Below are positions 37,114 through 45,159 of a stretch of DNA of 64,000 bases, piece by piece. A model generated the notes under the pieces. That model had not been told where the DNA came from. It saw only the letters and a list, made by a program, of their open reading frames with translations, and searched no databases. Location of the stretch: the NCBI RefSeq assembly GCF_014773245.1, contig NZ_JACWMX010000001.1, forward strand, positions 620,001 through 684,000, written 5' to 3'. The translations under genes and the position numbers were made by a program. The stretch is from Mucilaginibacter glaciei (lineage in GTDB: Bacteria; Bacteroidota; Bacteroidia; Sphingobacteriales; Sphingobacteriaceae). Position 1 is the stretch's first letter; the number at the start of each line of letters is the position of its first letter.

Positions 37114-37542
37114 TCAATCCTCAATTGCCTCGATACCCAGCTCTTTAGCCTTTTGAACGCTTTCTTTCATTTGTTTAAGCAAATCCTCTGGGTGGCCCTG
37201 CCAGCCGGTAACCTCGCCGACTATTAAAAGCGGATAGCGGGTACGGTAAGATTTGGTAGGGTTGCCGGGGAACTTTTGATCGGTTAAGTTAGGGTCATCT
37301 TCAATTGGGCCGGTAGGCTCAACAATGTAAATTCTACCGGGGCCATCGCCCAAAGCCAGCTCGGCACCCCAGGTTGCAGCATCCAGCGTAGCACTCAGGT
37401 AAACGTACTTTGCAATATTTTGCTTGCCAAAGTTAGAGGTAAAGCCGGCGGCTATCAAATCGCCTATCTTAAGCTGTGCTTTGGTGCCATGAAAGAATTG
37501 CGGTGTGCTTTGTTCGGAAGTGGTGTTTATCGATTGGCCCAT
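37114..37542 (-). CDS. arr: rifampin ADP-ribosyltransferase
   Basis: A 142-residue Arr-type enzyme that inactivates rifamycins by ADP-ribosylating the C23 hydroxyl. The family signature is complete: FFHGTKAQLKIGD with the His near residue 18, KYVYLSATLDAATWGAELA, and GRIYIVEPTGPIEDDPNLTD with the catalytic acidic cluster near 81-83, then KFPGNPTKSYR. Length is standard. There is no mobile element, integron site or other resistance gene beside it, so it looks like a resident chromosomal gene. Activity cannot be proven from sequence. Confidence 0.92.
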   Translation of the reverse strand: MGQSINTTSEQSTPQFFHGTKAQLKIGDLIAAGFTSNFGKQNIAKYVYLSATLDAATWGAELALGDGPGRIYIVEPTGPIEDDPNLTDQKFPGNPTKSYRTRYPLLIVGEVTGWQGHPEDLLKQMKESVQKAKELGIEAIED

Positions 37543-37677
37543 GTCTTTTTTTTAAGTTGATAGCCAAAAATAGATGATGTAAAACACTAAAAACGTGTTT
37601 CTTAACTATATTTTTTGAAACGCAATATGGTGTTTGGGTTAGCGTTATTCTTACAACAATGACTCTTCCAATACCCT

Positions 37678-38301
37678 ATGTGTGTAAGGAATTTTCTATT
37701 AGGTTTTGCTTTGTTGATAACTGCTCATTGTTATGCTCAGGATCAGGACGCAATGGTTAAATTTGAGGATATGACCGTCACCTTCAAAGGGATGGCGATT
37801 GATAGTCAAGCCTTGGTTGATGGTCAGGCTAACGCTGATGAAAAAGCATTTACCGCATGGATTGGCTATAAACTTACCCCGGCCCTGGTGCATATCCAAA
37901 GCGATCATTTAAATCATATCACCCTGAAAGAACGCTTTGAAACCAGCCTTACTTTAATGAATGATGGCCAGCATTGCGACCTTACCCACTGGAAACATTA
38001 CCTATCGGGATGGCGAAAGCTTACCACTTTAAACGGAGGTAACTATAAGGGGATTGATTTGCCGTTTCATGATCCGCAAACGCAAAAGTTTCCTGCGATT
38101 ACTAAAGATGAATTAAAGCAACAGATTGAAAATCATTGCGGGGCCGAATGGGTGGCGTTATTGGAGAACTATAAAAACGTATTTACGGAACCTTGTGCTG
38201 TTTCCCTTAGTAAAATCTATATATGCATTAATGCAAGGGACGAGCACACCGGTAAAGCCGTAGTAAGAAATATCGTTATTAATACACCAATGGGCGATTA
38301 A
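37678..38301 (+). CDS. exported protein of unknown function with six cysteines in the mature part
   Basis: A 207-residue protein with a signal peptide (cleavage near CYAQ). The mature part is rich in His and Thr. Near residue 101 it has CDLTHWKHYLSGW, followed by ENHCGAEWV and a Cys pair around EPCAVSLSKIYICIN. The pattern recalls the CZB (chemoreceptor zinc-binding) type, with a Cys and several His that could bind zinc, but I do not claim it. The following gene is also an exported protein in the same direction. Function unknown. Confidence 0.65.
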   Translation: MCVRNFLLGFALLITAHCYAQDQDAMVKFEDMTVTFKGMAIDSQALVDGQANADEKAFTAWIGYKLTPALVHIQSDHLNHITLKERFETSLTLMNDGQHCDLTHWKHYLSGWRKLTTLNGGNYKGIDLPFHDPQTQKFPAITKDELKQQIENHCGAEWVALLENYKNVFTEPCAVSLSKIYICINARDEHTGKAVVRNIVINTPMGD

Positions 38302-38338
38302 ATGTAACCCACGTTAAACTTGTATTAAGCTTTTAAAT

Positions 38339-38890
38339 ATGAAAAATGTAATAGCTGTAGTTTTTGCCACTTTTTGTGCAAACTGTTTATTTGCGCAAAG
38401 CAAACGGGCAGAAATGTTGGATACATCAATTTTAGACAAAATCAACAGGCAGGTTGCTATTGAAGCGTTGCAATTTAAAAAACAATTAATCAATAATAAG
38501 ACTGACCAGGAAAGGATAGTCTTTTGTGTGGATACATTTGTTATCAGGCATATTGAAGCAGAAAGGATCAAGGCGAATAATACTACTTTGTCTATAAATA
38601 AAACCGTTATCGGCGCAATTAATGCCTACGATGCTTTGCTTCAGGATTATTATAACAAACTGGGTTCTTTGTTACTTACAATAGATAAGGCAGATCTTTT
38701 GACCTCAAATAATGCCTGGATAAACTATCAGAAAACAGAAATTAAGTTAATAGGTGACCTGTCGAAAGATAAGTATTCAGGTGGAGGAACTATCCAGACG
38801 AACATCGAGGCTGAATTAGATGAGAAAATTGTGATGGAGCGGCTTGACCGGATTTTTAATTATTACGATACCGTATTTAAAAATCATTAA
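38339..38890 (+). CDS. exported helical protein of unknown function
   Basis: A 183-residue protein with signal peptide MKNVIAVVFATFCANCLFAQ and a mature part that is almost entirely predicted alpha helix, Lys/Asn/Asp-rich, with no cysteine pairs. It probably resides in the periplasm. It is placed 37 nt after another exported unknown and is followed by a terminator, so the two may form a short operon. Its base composition is more AT-rich than the surrounding housekeeping genes. I do not recognise a family. Confidence 0.65.
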   Translation: MKNVIAVVFATFCANCLFAQSKRAEMLDTSILDKINRQVAIEALQFKKQLINNKTDQERIVFCVDTFVIRHIEAERIKANNTTLSINKTVIGAINAYDALLQDYYNKLGSLLLTIDKADLLTSNNAWINYQKTEIKLIGDLSKDKYSGGGTIQTNIEAELDEKIVMERLDRIFNYYDTVFKNH

Positions 38891-38917
38891 TCGTACCTAA
38901 TTGCTATAATAAACAAG

Positions 38918-38945
38918 GCCTTTCTGATTAGTCAAAAAGGCTTTA
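38918..38945 (+). terminator. rho-independent terminator
   Basis: A 10-bp stem GCCTTTCTGA/TCAAAAAGGC with one mismatch and a TTAG tetraloop is followed by TTTAT. It ends the pair of exported unknown genes. Confidence 0.7.
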
Positions 38946-39030
38946 TGGAAGTTTCCTCATGTATCGCTCATTATCGTTGATCCTCTTTACTTTTAATTCC
39001 GTAAGGGTCGCATCACAAATGCCGCAATAC

Positions 39031-39606
39031 TCAGCAACCGCCTTTGCGGACTTCGCGTTTAAAAATTACTTTGTTGTCTCGTGCGATATAGTCGCCCGAT
39101 AGAATTACATGTGGAGACTTCCCCGAATAGCCTGCGCTATGGCTTCTGATCACTATTTTGTCGTTAACTTTCAGGCTGTTTAACTGCTGAAACTCGTTAT
39201 TAAACATCATGAAACTTTGATCAGACCGCTCCGGCCAAAAATTAACAATGTATTCATCGCCGTTGATTTTTATCATCATTCCGAAGCCGCCTAATGACCC
39301 CGACGGATGGGAAAGAGCGGTTACAACGCCCTCCATATTAGAAAAATCTTTGATGTGCGCTCTTATTTGATCAGCACTGGCATGCGCTTTTTTACCATCG
39401 GGGGAAGCCTCCCATTTTTTGTACCTAATTCCGTCAGGAGAAGCTTCCCATTTTTTCAAATCGTCGCGGTGGGCGTTTTTGCCGGCAGCAGAAAACGGCC
39501 TTGAAGCGGGTTGGTAAGCAGTTTCATTTTTGATTGCACGATTAGCAAATACCAGTCCGCTCACCACAACCAGTGGTAACATCAGCGCATAAATAACTTT
39601 ATTCAT
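39031..39606 (-). CDS. exported protein with duplicated KKWEASPDG motif
   Basis: A 191-residue protein from ATG 39606 (MNKVIYALML..., an upstream ATG at 39633 adds nine residues before the signal). The signal or anchor is residues 4-22. Residues 51-59 and 63-71 are two copies of KKWEASPDG, the second running into KKAHASADQIR. A beta-rich C-terminal domain (about 90-185) contains FGMMIKINGDEYIVNFWP and LKVNDKIVIRSHSAG, like an OB or SH3-type barrel. I do not know the family by name, although KWEASP-type repeats ring familiar from other Sphingobacteriaceae. It is divergent from the membrane regulator at 39768. Confidence 0.65.
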   Translation of the reverse strand: MNKVIYALMLPLVVVSGLVFANRAIKNETAYQPASRPFSAAGKNAHRDDLKKWEASPDGIRYKKWEASPDGKKAHASADQIRAHIKDFSNMEGVVTALSHPSGSLGGFGMMIKINGDEYIVNFWPERSDQSFMMFNNEFQQLNSLKVNDKIVIRSHSAGYSGKSPHVILSGDYIARDNKVIFKREVRKGGC

Positions 39607-39767
39607 ACTTTGTGTGGGTTGATTAAATAACATACAGATTCCCGATATATCAGATTGGATAAGACATGCGTTTAGGTTCTTTTCCGTTTCGACTCAGCGA
39701 AATTACTTTGATATATTGCAGCGTGGAGCGCTTGAATTGTAAATAAAAATGTAAACTTTGTAAATAA

Positions 39768-40673
39768 ATGATTGAAAAAATGCGCAATAGCCAAAACCTC
39801 TTTTCCGGGAAAGGCAAATACCTTGTTGGATCTATACTACTCTTGTTTACCACAGCAATCTGCGCAGCTTTCAGTTTTGCCGGTAGTGATGACTATGCTA
39901 TAGCCAGAAGGGAAATTTTGCTTCGCAGGATAGGGCATGAGTTACTCTTACAATCGGGCGACAGCACCTCAAGGGTGTTACCGGTAAAAAAGATCAATGA
40001 AAACGAGTACCGGATCATTTTTGAAAAGGAGTTTACTTTTCAAGCAGACTCACTGGTGGGTACTACCCGGCGCGTGTTAGCCAAAGATCCGCTGGCGGGC
40101 GATTACATTGTCAACGTTCTGGACAGCGACAAGCCGGGCGTAGTTTATGGCTACGCAATCTCCAAAAATAAAAAGGATGACATTGTATCGTGTAAAGGAA
40201 GAAAGCAACCCAAAGCATCTTACATGATCAGCATCAAATTTAAACCGACAAGCATCAACACAGCAACGGACCGATACTTGTTGGGCAGCCTGCCAATTTT
40301 GGCATTTGTTGGATTCCTTTTTTTTAAACCTAATAAGGTACAAAGAGCTTTACTTGAGGATGGTCAGGATGCAGGGATGTTTACCTTGGGCTCGGCCTTA
40401 TTCGATGCGAAGAACCGGAAACTGATGGTAAACGGACAAACCATAGAACTGACGGGAACTGAAACCCGGGTTCTACTTGTTTTCGCGCGCTCTCCAAATG
40501 AGACCATAGAGAGAAGCCGGTTACAAAAAGAGATCTGGGAAGATGAAGGTGTTATAGTAGGCCGCAGCCTGGATATGTTCATTTCAAAATTGAGGAAAAA
40601 ACTGGAAGTTGATCCGAACCTTAATATAGTGGTGGTACGCGGTAAAGGATATAAACTTGAGGTAGGCAGTTAA
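39768..40673 (+). CDS. ToxR-like membrane-bound winged-helix regulator
   Basis: A 301-residue protein. It has an N-terminal membrane segment (about 19-40), a periplasmic domain (about 42-165) and a second membrane segment (about 170-187). A C-terminal OmpR/PhoB-type winged helix (about 205-300) has LTGTETRVLLVFARSPNETIERSRLQKEIW, the recognition-helix GRSLDMFISKLRKKL and the wing VVVRGKGYKLEV. No receiver domain is present, so it works as a one-component sensor-regulator, topologically reversed compared with ToxR in that the DNA-binding part is C-terminal. It is divergent from the KKWEASPDG protein and may control it. Confidence 0.82.
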   Translation: MIEKMRNSQNLFSGKGKYLVGSILLLFTTAICAAFSFAGSDDYAIARREILLRRIGHELLLQSGDSTSRVLPVKKINENEYRIIFEKEFTFQADSLVGTTRRVLAKDPLAGDYIVNVLDSDKPGVVYGYAISKNKKDDIVSCKGRKQPKASYMISIKFKPTSINTATDRYLLGSLPILAFVGFLFFKPNKVQRALLEDGQDAGMFTLGSALFDAKNRKLMVNGQTIELTGTETRVLLVFARSPNETIERSRLQKEIWEDEGVIVGRSLDMFISKLRKKLEVDPNLNIVVVRGKGYKLEVGS

Positions 40674-40833
40674 TTTGATGGCTTTTCAAACGTGGTGCGA
40701 GTAAAGGCAATCGTCTGCCCGTCATTAAATATTTAAGGTCAACGACCAGTGGAGCTTAAGCCAAAAGCGGGGGCGCTTGCGGCAGCGGATGATTGGTACC
40801 CCTCATCCTTAGTAAATCGTTTAATGAGCCAAT

Positions 40834-41910
40834 TTACTTGGCTTGCAAGTATACTTGAAATTCCGAACCTTTCCCTAATTCGCTTTTTAATACAATTTTC
40901 CCCCCTGAGTTGGTAACAATTTCATTGACAAGGTATAACCCTATACCCGAACCTTCAACATTATCACCTACGCGGCTATATTTTGAAAACACATCCTTGT
41001 GTTGGGTTTCAGCTATGCCGATACCATTGTCTTTAACGGTGATCACGATATGTCCTTTTTCTTTTTTAGAGCTGATCAGGATTTTAGGTACCAGGTTAGG
41101 CGTATGAAATTTTATTGCGTTGTTTACGAGGTTATAAATTATACTTCTCAACTTTCTTCGTGAGTATAAAATCTGAGAAACTTTGATGTTGCTTTCTATT
41201 ATAGCGCCTGATTCCATTATGGTTCCGGCCAAAGTAAGGCGTACATCTTCCAGAATATTTTCCAGATCTAATAACTCCTCTTCCGCTTGATATTTATGCT
41301 TCAATTTGCCGGCATCAGTTAACTCGGTTATGATAACCTGCATTTTTTTGATCGAGTTTTCTAAAATCCCAAAAAACGTTAGGAATGGTCTTGATTTATC
41401 TGTCGACACTTTTTTAACCTGATTTACGGTCAGCAGCAAGCTTGTGAGCGGGCCTTTAATATCGTGAGATATGGTATCTAATAATGTCTCATGATCTGCG
41501 ATCAGCATTTCCTGGTTAACCAGATCTTTGATGCGGGCGGTTATTTCTACAAAAGTGATAATAACTCCATTAGTCTTTTTGGTTTTTGCAATAACATAGG
41601 GAATGATGTTCATTTGATACCACCTCCGGTCTGTTGTCTGAATCTCTTTTTCCAGGATCTCATTTTCATTGATTACCTGTTCAATATTCTCAACAATGGT
41701 AGGGAAGCGAAAGTTGTCTTTAATGTCATCAATGTTCTTGCCTATATCATCGGCTTTTAATGAAAACTGCTTCATAGCGGGTGGCGTAAACTTTCTTAAA
41801 ATCAAGTTCCGATCCACGAATAATTGCGGAATGATGGTGTTCTTAAAATAGTTTTCTAACTCATCATTAAGTTTAATTAGCTTCTTTATTTTTTGGTTTT
41901 GATTAAGCAT
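40834..41910 (-). CDS. orphan PAS-domain histidine kinase
   Basis: A 358-residue soluble kinase. A PAS domain (about 25-130) of the CheB/CheR-associated type carries PQLFVDRNLILRKFTPPA and WYQMNIIPY. It is followed by HisKA with His149 in TISHDIKGPL and HATPase with NLVNNAIKF, DNGIGI and GSGIGLYLV. No membrane segment or response regulator is present, and no regulator gene is adjacent, so its partner must be elsewhere. Similar PAS kinases are abundant and often light-, redox- or ligand-responsive in Sphingobacteriaceae; the signal here is unknown. Confidence 0.87.
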   Translation of the reverse strand: MLNQNQKIKKLIKLNDELENYFKNTIIPQLFVDRNLILRKFTPPAMKQFSLKADDIGKNIDDIKDNFRFPTIVENIEQVINENEILEKEIQTTDRRWYQMNIIPYVIAKTKKTNGVIITFVEITARIKDLVNQEMLIADHETLLDTISHDIKGPLTSLLLTVNQVKKVSTDKSRPFLTFFGILENSIKKMQVIITELTDAGKLKHKYQAEEELLDLENILEDVRLTLAGTIMESGAIIESNIKVSQILYSRRKLRSIIYNLVNNAIKFHTPNLVPKILISSKKEKGHIVITVKDNGIGIAETQHKDVFSKYSRVGDNVEGSGIGLYLVNEIVTNSGGKIVLKSELGKGSEFQVYLQAK

Positions 41911-42258
41911 GTGATCGCGATAGGTTAAAAAAATTACGTTTTTTCACGGGTTAATAAATTCAAATCAGGTATAGTACAACTTAATTGCTAATCTTCTTTA
42001 ATGCCTCTGCCGAGGAAATACAAAACCAAAACGTTCTGCAAGCGCTTAATTCACGGGTTATCTCAAATTTCGGCGCTATAGCTTAGCATCACGGTATTAT
42101 GTTTTTACAACAAAATGTTGTAAAACATGTTTTCGCTAAAAAAATCTGCAGGTTTACTACCAATGAGGACGCTTGCGGCGGCGGTGATATAAGAAAGTTT
42201 GGTGTAATAAAAAAGCCCTGTAATCATCTGATTTACAGGGCTTAGTCCTCTTTCGAAG
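41911..42258. other. 348-nt gap without a gene, including tRNA terminator
   Basis: AT-rich sequence upstream of the orphan kinase. Apart from the terminator at 42207-42243 I see no gene or strong promoter. A short CGCTTGCGGCGGCGG element at 42170-42184 nearly repeats one at 40774-40788 on the other side of the kinase gene. Confidence 0.45.
42207..42243 (-). terminator. rho-independent terminator after tRNA-Leu(CAA)
   Basis: On the minus strand an 11-bp stem AAGCCCTGTAA/TTACAGGGCTT with a 9-nt loop is followed by a run of T residues. It lies 16 nt downstream of the tRNA 3' end. Confidence 0.85.
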
Positions 42259-42338
42259 TACCCAGCGCCGGAGTCGAACCGGCACGGTTTCCCACAGGTG
42301 TTTGAGACCAGCGCGTCTACCAATTCCGCCAGCTGGGC
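42259..42338 (-). tRNA. tRNA-Leu (anticodon CAA)
   Basis: On the minus strand an 80-nt cloverleaf. Acceptor GCCCAGC pairs with GCTGGGT plus discriminator A; the D-arm is GGCGGAATTGGTAGACGC. The anticodon loop CTCAAAC gives CAA, and the T-arm GCCGGTTCGACTCCGGC is perfect. The anticodon stem has one T-T mismatch (CTGGT/ACCTG). CCA is not encoded. The long variable region fits a class II tRNA. Confidence 0.93.
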
Positions 42339-42363
42339 ATACTTAGTTGTAAACAGTGTTTGC

Positions 42364-42888
42364 TTACAAACGAGCTGCAAATGTATCTAAACTCTCTTTA
42401 ATTCGCAACAGATATTTTTGCCTGTAGTAAATATTTGCCACATCATTCAATCTGCTTTCCTTAGCTGTGTGGTCTAAGGTGGGGTAATCCCGGGTCAGGC
42501 CATTTAATTCTTCTTTCATATCGCCCTCAATTGCAAGTACTTCGGCAGTAATGTCACCCAGTTGCTGTTTGTCTTCAATTTCCATCAGCCGCTCGTTAAG
42601 GTCCATCATCTCCATTAAAAAATCTGCCGGTAGCTGTGGTTTTGCACCCTCGCTAACCAATTCATGGGTGCGTAATATGTAATCTACCACCCGGTTTGGG
42701 TCGGATAAGGTTTGATAGGCCTTATTGTTCAGCGTTGATAGTTCTAAAATTTCCTGTTGCTTTTCGTCGCCTTCGTTGGCATAAAAATCGGGATGGTACT
42801 TTTTGCTCAACGCGTAAAACTGCTTTTTAAGGCTTGCAGCATCCGGGTGAAAGGTTTCGGCTATGCCGTAAAATTCAAAATAATTCAT
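42364..42888 (-). CDS. hscB: Fe-S cluster assembly co-chaperone HscB
   Basis: A 174-residue J-domain protein. The J-domain (about 3-70) contains KKYHPDFYA with the HPD tripeptide that stimulates the Hsp70 partner. The C-terminal three-helix domain (about 90-174) has the HscB pattern (LMEMMDLNERL, YYRQKYLLRI) for binding the IscU-type scaffold. No hscA or isc/suf genes are near. The tRNA-Leu(CAA) lies 25 nt downstream on the same strand, and the heptose kinase is divergent. Confidence 0.92.
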   Translation of the reverse strand: MNYFEFYGIAETFHPDAASLKKQFYALSKKYHPDFYANEGDEKQQEILELSTLNNKAYQTLSDPNRVVDYILRTHELVSEGAKPQLPADFLMEMMDLNERLMEIEDKQQLGDITAEVLAIEGDMKEELNGLTRDYPTLDHTAKESRLNDVANIYYRQKYLLRIKESLDTFAARL

Positions 42889-42998
42889 CGGTTAAAATTA
42901 CAGTTTATAATTGGTGCGGGGGCAAGGCCAATTTATGTTTAACCACACAACAAAAAATATTTATACTTGTTGACGATTATCGGATCACATTTTTCAGC

Positions 42999-43952
42999 AT
43001 GAACTATAACATCAATAGCAACGCCCGGATACTCATTGTTGGCGATATAATGCTTGATCATTACATTTACGGTAACTGTAACCGCATCTCGCCGGAGGCC
43101 CCTGTGCCGGTGGTCGAGATCACCCGCGAAAGTTATACCCTTGGCGGTGCAGGTAACGTGCTGGAAAATTTAAACGCGCTTAACTGTCATGCTGATATCA
43201 TAGCTGTTGTCGGCCGCGATGATAATGCCGCGATAGTGGCCGGTAAACTTGCCGATTGCGGGTCAAGGGCCGATGCCCTTATTTACGATGCAGCCCGCTG
43301 CACAACGGTTAAAACCAGAGTGCTATCGTCTAACCATCAAATGATCAGGCTGGACAGGGAATGTGCCGATGCCGTAAGGGATGATGTAGCCGATCAGATT
43401 TCGGCATTGCTTAAACAGCATGCAGGTGAAATAGATATCCTTATTCTGTCCGATTATAATAAAGGGCTGTTAACCCCGACGGTACTTGCCGAAGTAGTGG
43501 CAATTTGCAAAGCCGCAGGTGTTAAAACCATTGTCGACCCCAAAGGGCTTGATTTTAGTAAATACCAGGGTGCGAGTATCATCAAGCCTAACCGTAAAGA
43601 GGCCTCATTAGCTACGGGTATTGCCATACACGATCAGGATAGCCTGGAGCGCGCCTGCATCAAAATCAAGGAAACTACAGGTTGCGAGGCTGTAGTGGTA
43701 ACGATGTCTGAAGATGGTATCGCTATTTATGAAAATGAACAGCTGAGTATCATCCCGACAAAAGCTTTAGGTGTTGTTGATGTAACCGGCGCAGGCGACA
43801 CGGTTATCGCGTCGATAGCCATTGCACTGGCTTCGGGTTACTCGCTTACGGAGGCCTGCGATTTTGCCAACCATGCTGCTGCCATTGTGGTAAGTAAGGT
43901 AGGCAGTGCAACAGCCACGCTTGCCGAGATCAACCAAATGTTTCAAGCTTAA
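42999..43952 (+). CDS. rfaE1: PfkB-family heptose-7-phosphate kinase (RfaE/HldE kinase domain)
   Basis: A 317-residue sugar kinase matching the N-terminal half of HldE. It starts NARILIVGDIMLDHYIYG, has RISPEAPVPVVEI and GGAGNVLENL, and carries the PfkB anion hole and base in DVTGAGDTV. The cytidylyltransferase half is absent. It should phosphorylate D-glycero-D-manno-heptose 7-phosphate at O1 for LPS core. I use the ATG at 42999; a longer frame from 42834 would overlap hscB and has no family similarity in its first 55 residues. The next gene follows after 9 nt. Confidence 0.9.
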   Translation: MNYNINSNARILIVGDIMLDHYIYGNCNRISPEAPVPVVEITRESYTLGGAGNVLENLNALNCHADIIAVVGRDDNAAIVAGKLADCGSRADALIYDAARCTTVKTRVLSSNHQMIRLDRECADAVRDDVADQISALLKQHAGEIDILILSDYNKGLLTPTVLAEVVAICKAAGVKTIVDPKGLDFSKYQGASIIKPNRKEASLATGIAIHDQDSLERACIKIKETTGCEAVVVTMSEDGIAIYENEQLSIIPTKALGVVDVTGAGDTVIASIAIALASGYSLTEACDFANHAAAIVVSKVGSATATLAEINQMFQA

Positions 43953-43961
43953 CCTTTAGCT

Positions 43962-44744
43962 ATGCCCGTATTTTATGATCAGTTGAACCGGGCGGTTGAT
44001 ATTCAAGCTATTCCCAAACGGATCATTTCCATTGTACCCTCGCAAACCGAACTTCTTTTTTATTTGGGGTTGGATGCGGAGATTGCAGGCATTACCAAAT
44101 TTTGTGTGCACCCTGCAGATAAAACCCGGCTGGTAACCAAAATAGGCGGCACCAAGCAGTTGAATTTACAATTAATAGATGACTTGCAACCCGACCTGAT
44201 CATTGCTAACAAAGAAGAAAATGAGCAAAAACAGGTAGAAGAACTAATGGCGCGTCACCCCGTTTGGATCAGTGATATTAATGATTTGCCCTCTGCTTTA
44301 GATATGATTACCAGATTAGGGGATATTACCGGCAAGCATAAGAAAGCAGCGATATTGGCCGACGAGATTGAACAAGGTTTCAAAGCGCTTATTCCTGCTA
44401 AAGATAGCCTGCGTGTAGCTTATTTGATATGGCGTAAACCTTACATGGTTGCGGGTGCGGACACCTACATCGATGCCATGCTGCGCCTTTGCGGTTTAAC
44501 CAACGTATTTGAAAAAGAGCGGTACCCCGAAACCACAGCTGAAGAATTAGCAGAACTAAACCCCGATGTGGTTATGCTCTCATCCGAGCCATATCCCTTC
44601 GCGCAAAAGCACATCGATGATTTTGGGCGATTTTTGCCACAAGCTAAAATTATACTGGTAGATGGCGAGATGTTTTCCTGGTACGGTAGCCGGCTACTAC
44701 ATGCGCCCGGATATTTTAATCGGTTATTAAGAGTCTTGCAATAA
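43962..44744 (+). CDS. BtuF-like helical-backbone binding protein lacking a signal peptide
   Basis: A 260-residue protein of the BtuF/FepB type III substrate-binding fold. It has PKRIISIVPSQTELLFYLGL, GGTKQLNLQLIDDLQPDLII and TAEELAELNPDVVMLSSEPYPF, and a central helical backbone. The N-terminus MPVFYDQLNRAVDIQ carries no signal peptide or lipobox, so as written it stays in the cytoplasm. No upstream in-frame start extends it sensibly. No BtuCD genes are near. It may bind a corrinoid or metal chelate inside the cell; this is uncertain. Confidence 0.8.
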   Translation: MPVFYDQLNRAVDIQAIPKRIISIVPSQTELLFYLGLDAEIAGITKFCVHPADKTRLVTKIGGTKQLNLQLIDDLQPDLIIANKEENEQKQVEELMARHPVWISDINDLPSALDMITRLGDITGKHKKAAILADEIEQGFKALIPAKDSLRVAYLIWRKPYMVAGADTYIDAMLRLCGLTNVFEKERYPETTAEELAELNPDVVMLSSEPYPFAQKHIDDFGRFLPQAKIILVDGEMFSWYGSRLLHAPGYFNRLLRVLQ

Positions 44745-44814
44745 AATAACAGCAATAGAATGAGGCAGATAAGCAAAAACTTAAATTTGGATTTTAAAGT
44801 TTAGCATTTTAAGC

Positions 44815-44822
44815 TATCTTTG
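44815..44822 (+). promoter_or_regulatory. -7 box of the tRNA-Leu(UAG) promoter
   Basis: TATCTTTG followed by CAC matches TAnnTTTG fully and lies 22 nt before the mature tRNA. A TTTG at 44786-44789 is 25 nt upstream, slightly far for a -33 element. Confidence 0.6.
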
Positions 44823-44843
44823 CACTCTCTAAAAAAACCAAAC

Positions 44844-44925
44844 GCGGAAGTGGCGTAATTGGTAGCCGCACCAGACTTAGGATCTGGCGCCGCGAGGCGT
44901 GGGGGTTCGAGTCCCTTCTTCCGCA
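44844..44925 (+). tRNA. tRNA-Leu (anticodon UAG)
   Basis: An 82-nt class II tRNA. Acceptor GCGGAAG pairs with CTTCCGC plus discriminator A. The anticodon stem CCAGA/TCTGG encloses CTTAGGA (anticodon TAG), a variable arm GCGCCGCGAGGCGT forms a hairpin, and the T-arm is GGGGTTCGAGTCCC. CCA is not encoded. Confidence 0.95.
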
Positions 44926-44934
44926 CTAAGTTTA

Positions 44935-44969
44935 AAAGCCGTTAACTTAATAAGTTAGCGGCTTTTTTT
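44935..44969 (+). terminator. rho-independent terminator after tRNA-Leu(UAG)
   Basis: A stem AAAGCCGTTAACTTA/TAAGTTAGCGGCTTT with one G-T pair is followed by seven T residues, 10 nt after the tRNA. Confidence 0.9.
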
Positions 44970-45124
44970 GTTTGGATATCTGTACGGGAGTGATGTGGTT
45001 CATATCTTTCAATACTATTATTATCAAAGTTCATCACAGATTAGTAACTATAATTTAATTGATCTTAAAAGTTCCCTACAAGAATGTTACTGTTAAAAGT
45101 TTGTGATTAATAAACAGTTCAAAC

Positions 45125-45132
45125 TATATTTA
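45125..45132 (+). promoter_or_regulatory. possible -7 box upstream of the glutaminase-like gene
   Basis: TATATTTA matches TAnnTTTG at seven of eight positions and lies 27 nt before the ATG, a normal leader length. Confidence 0.35.
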
Positions 45133-45159
45133 GCCACATCTTAATTTATAACACCTAAC

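Noticed and set aside
42834..42998. N-terminal extension of the heptose kinase that overlaps hscB.
   Set aside because: The first 55 residues have no family similarity and overlap another gene; the ATG at 42999 gives the normal kinase start.
42999..43952. Bifunctional HldE.
   Set aside because: The chain ends after the PfkB domain; the cytidylyltransferase half is absent.
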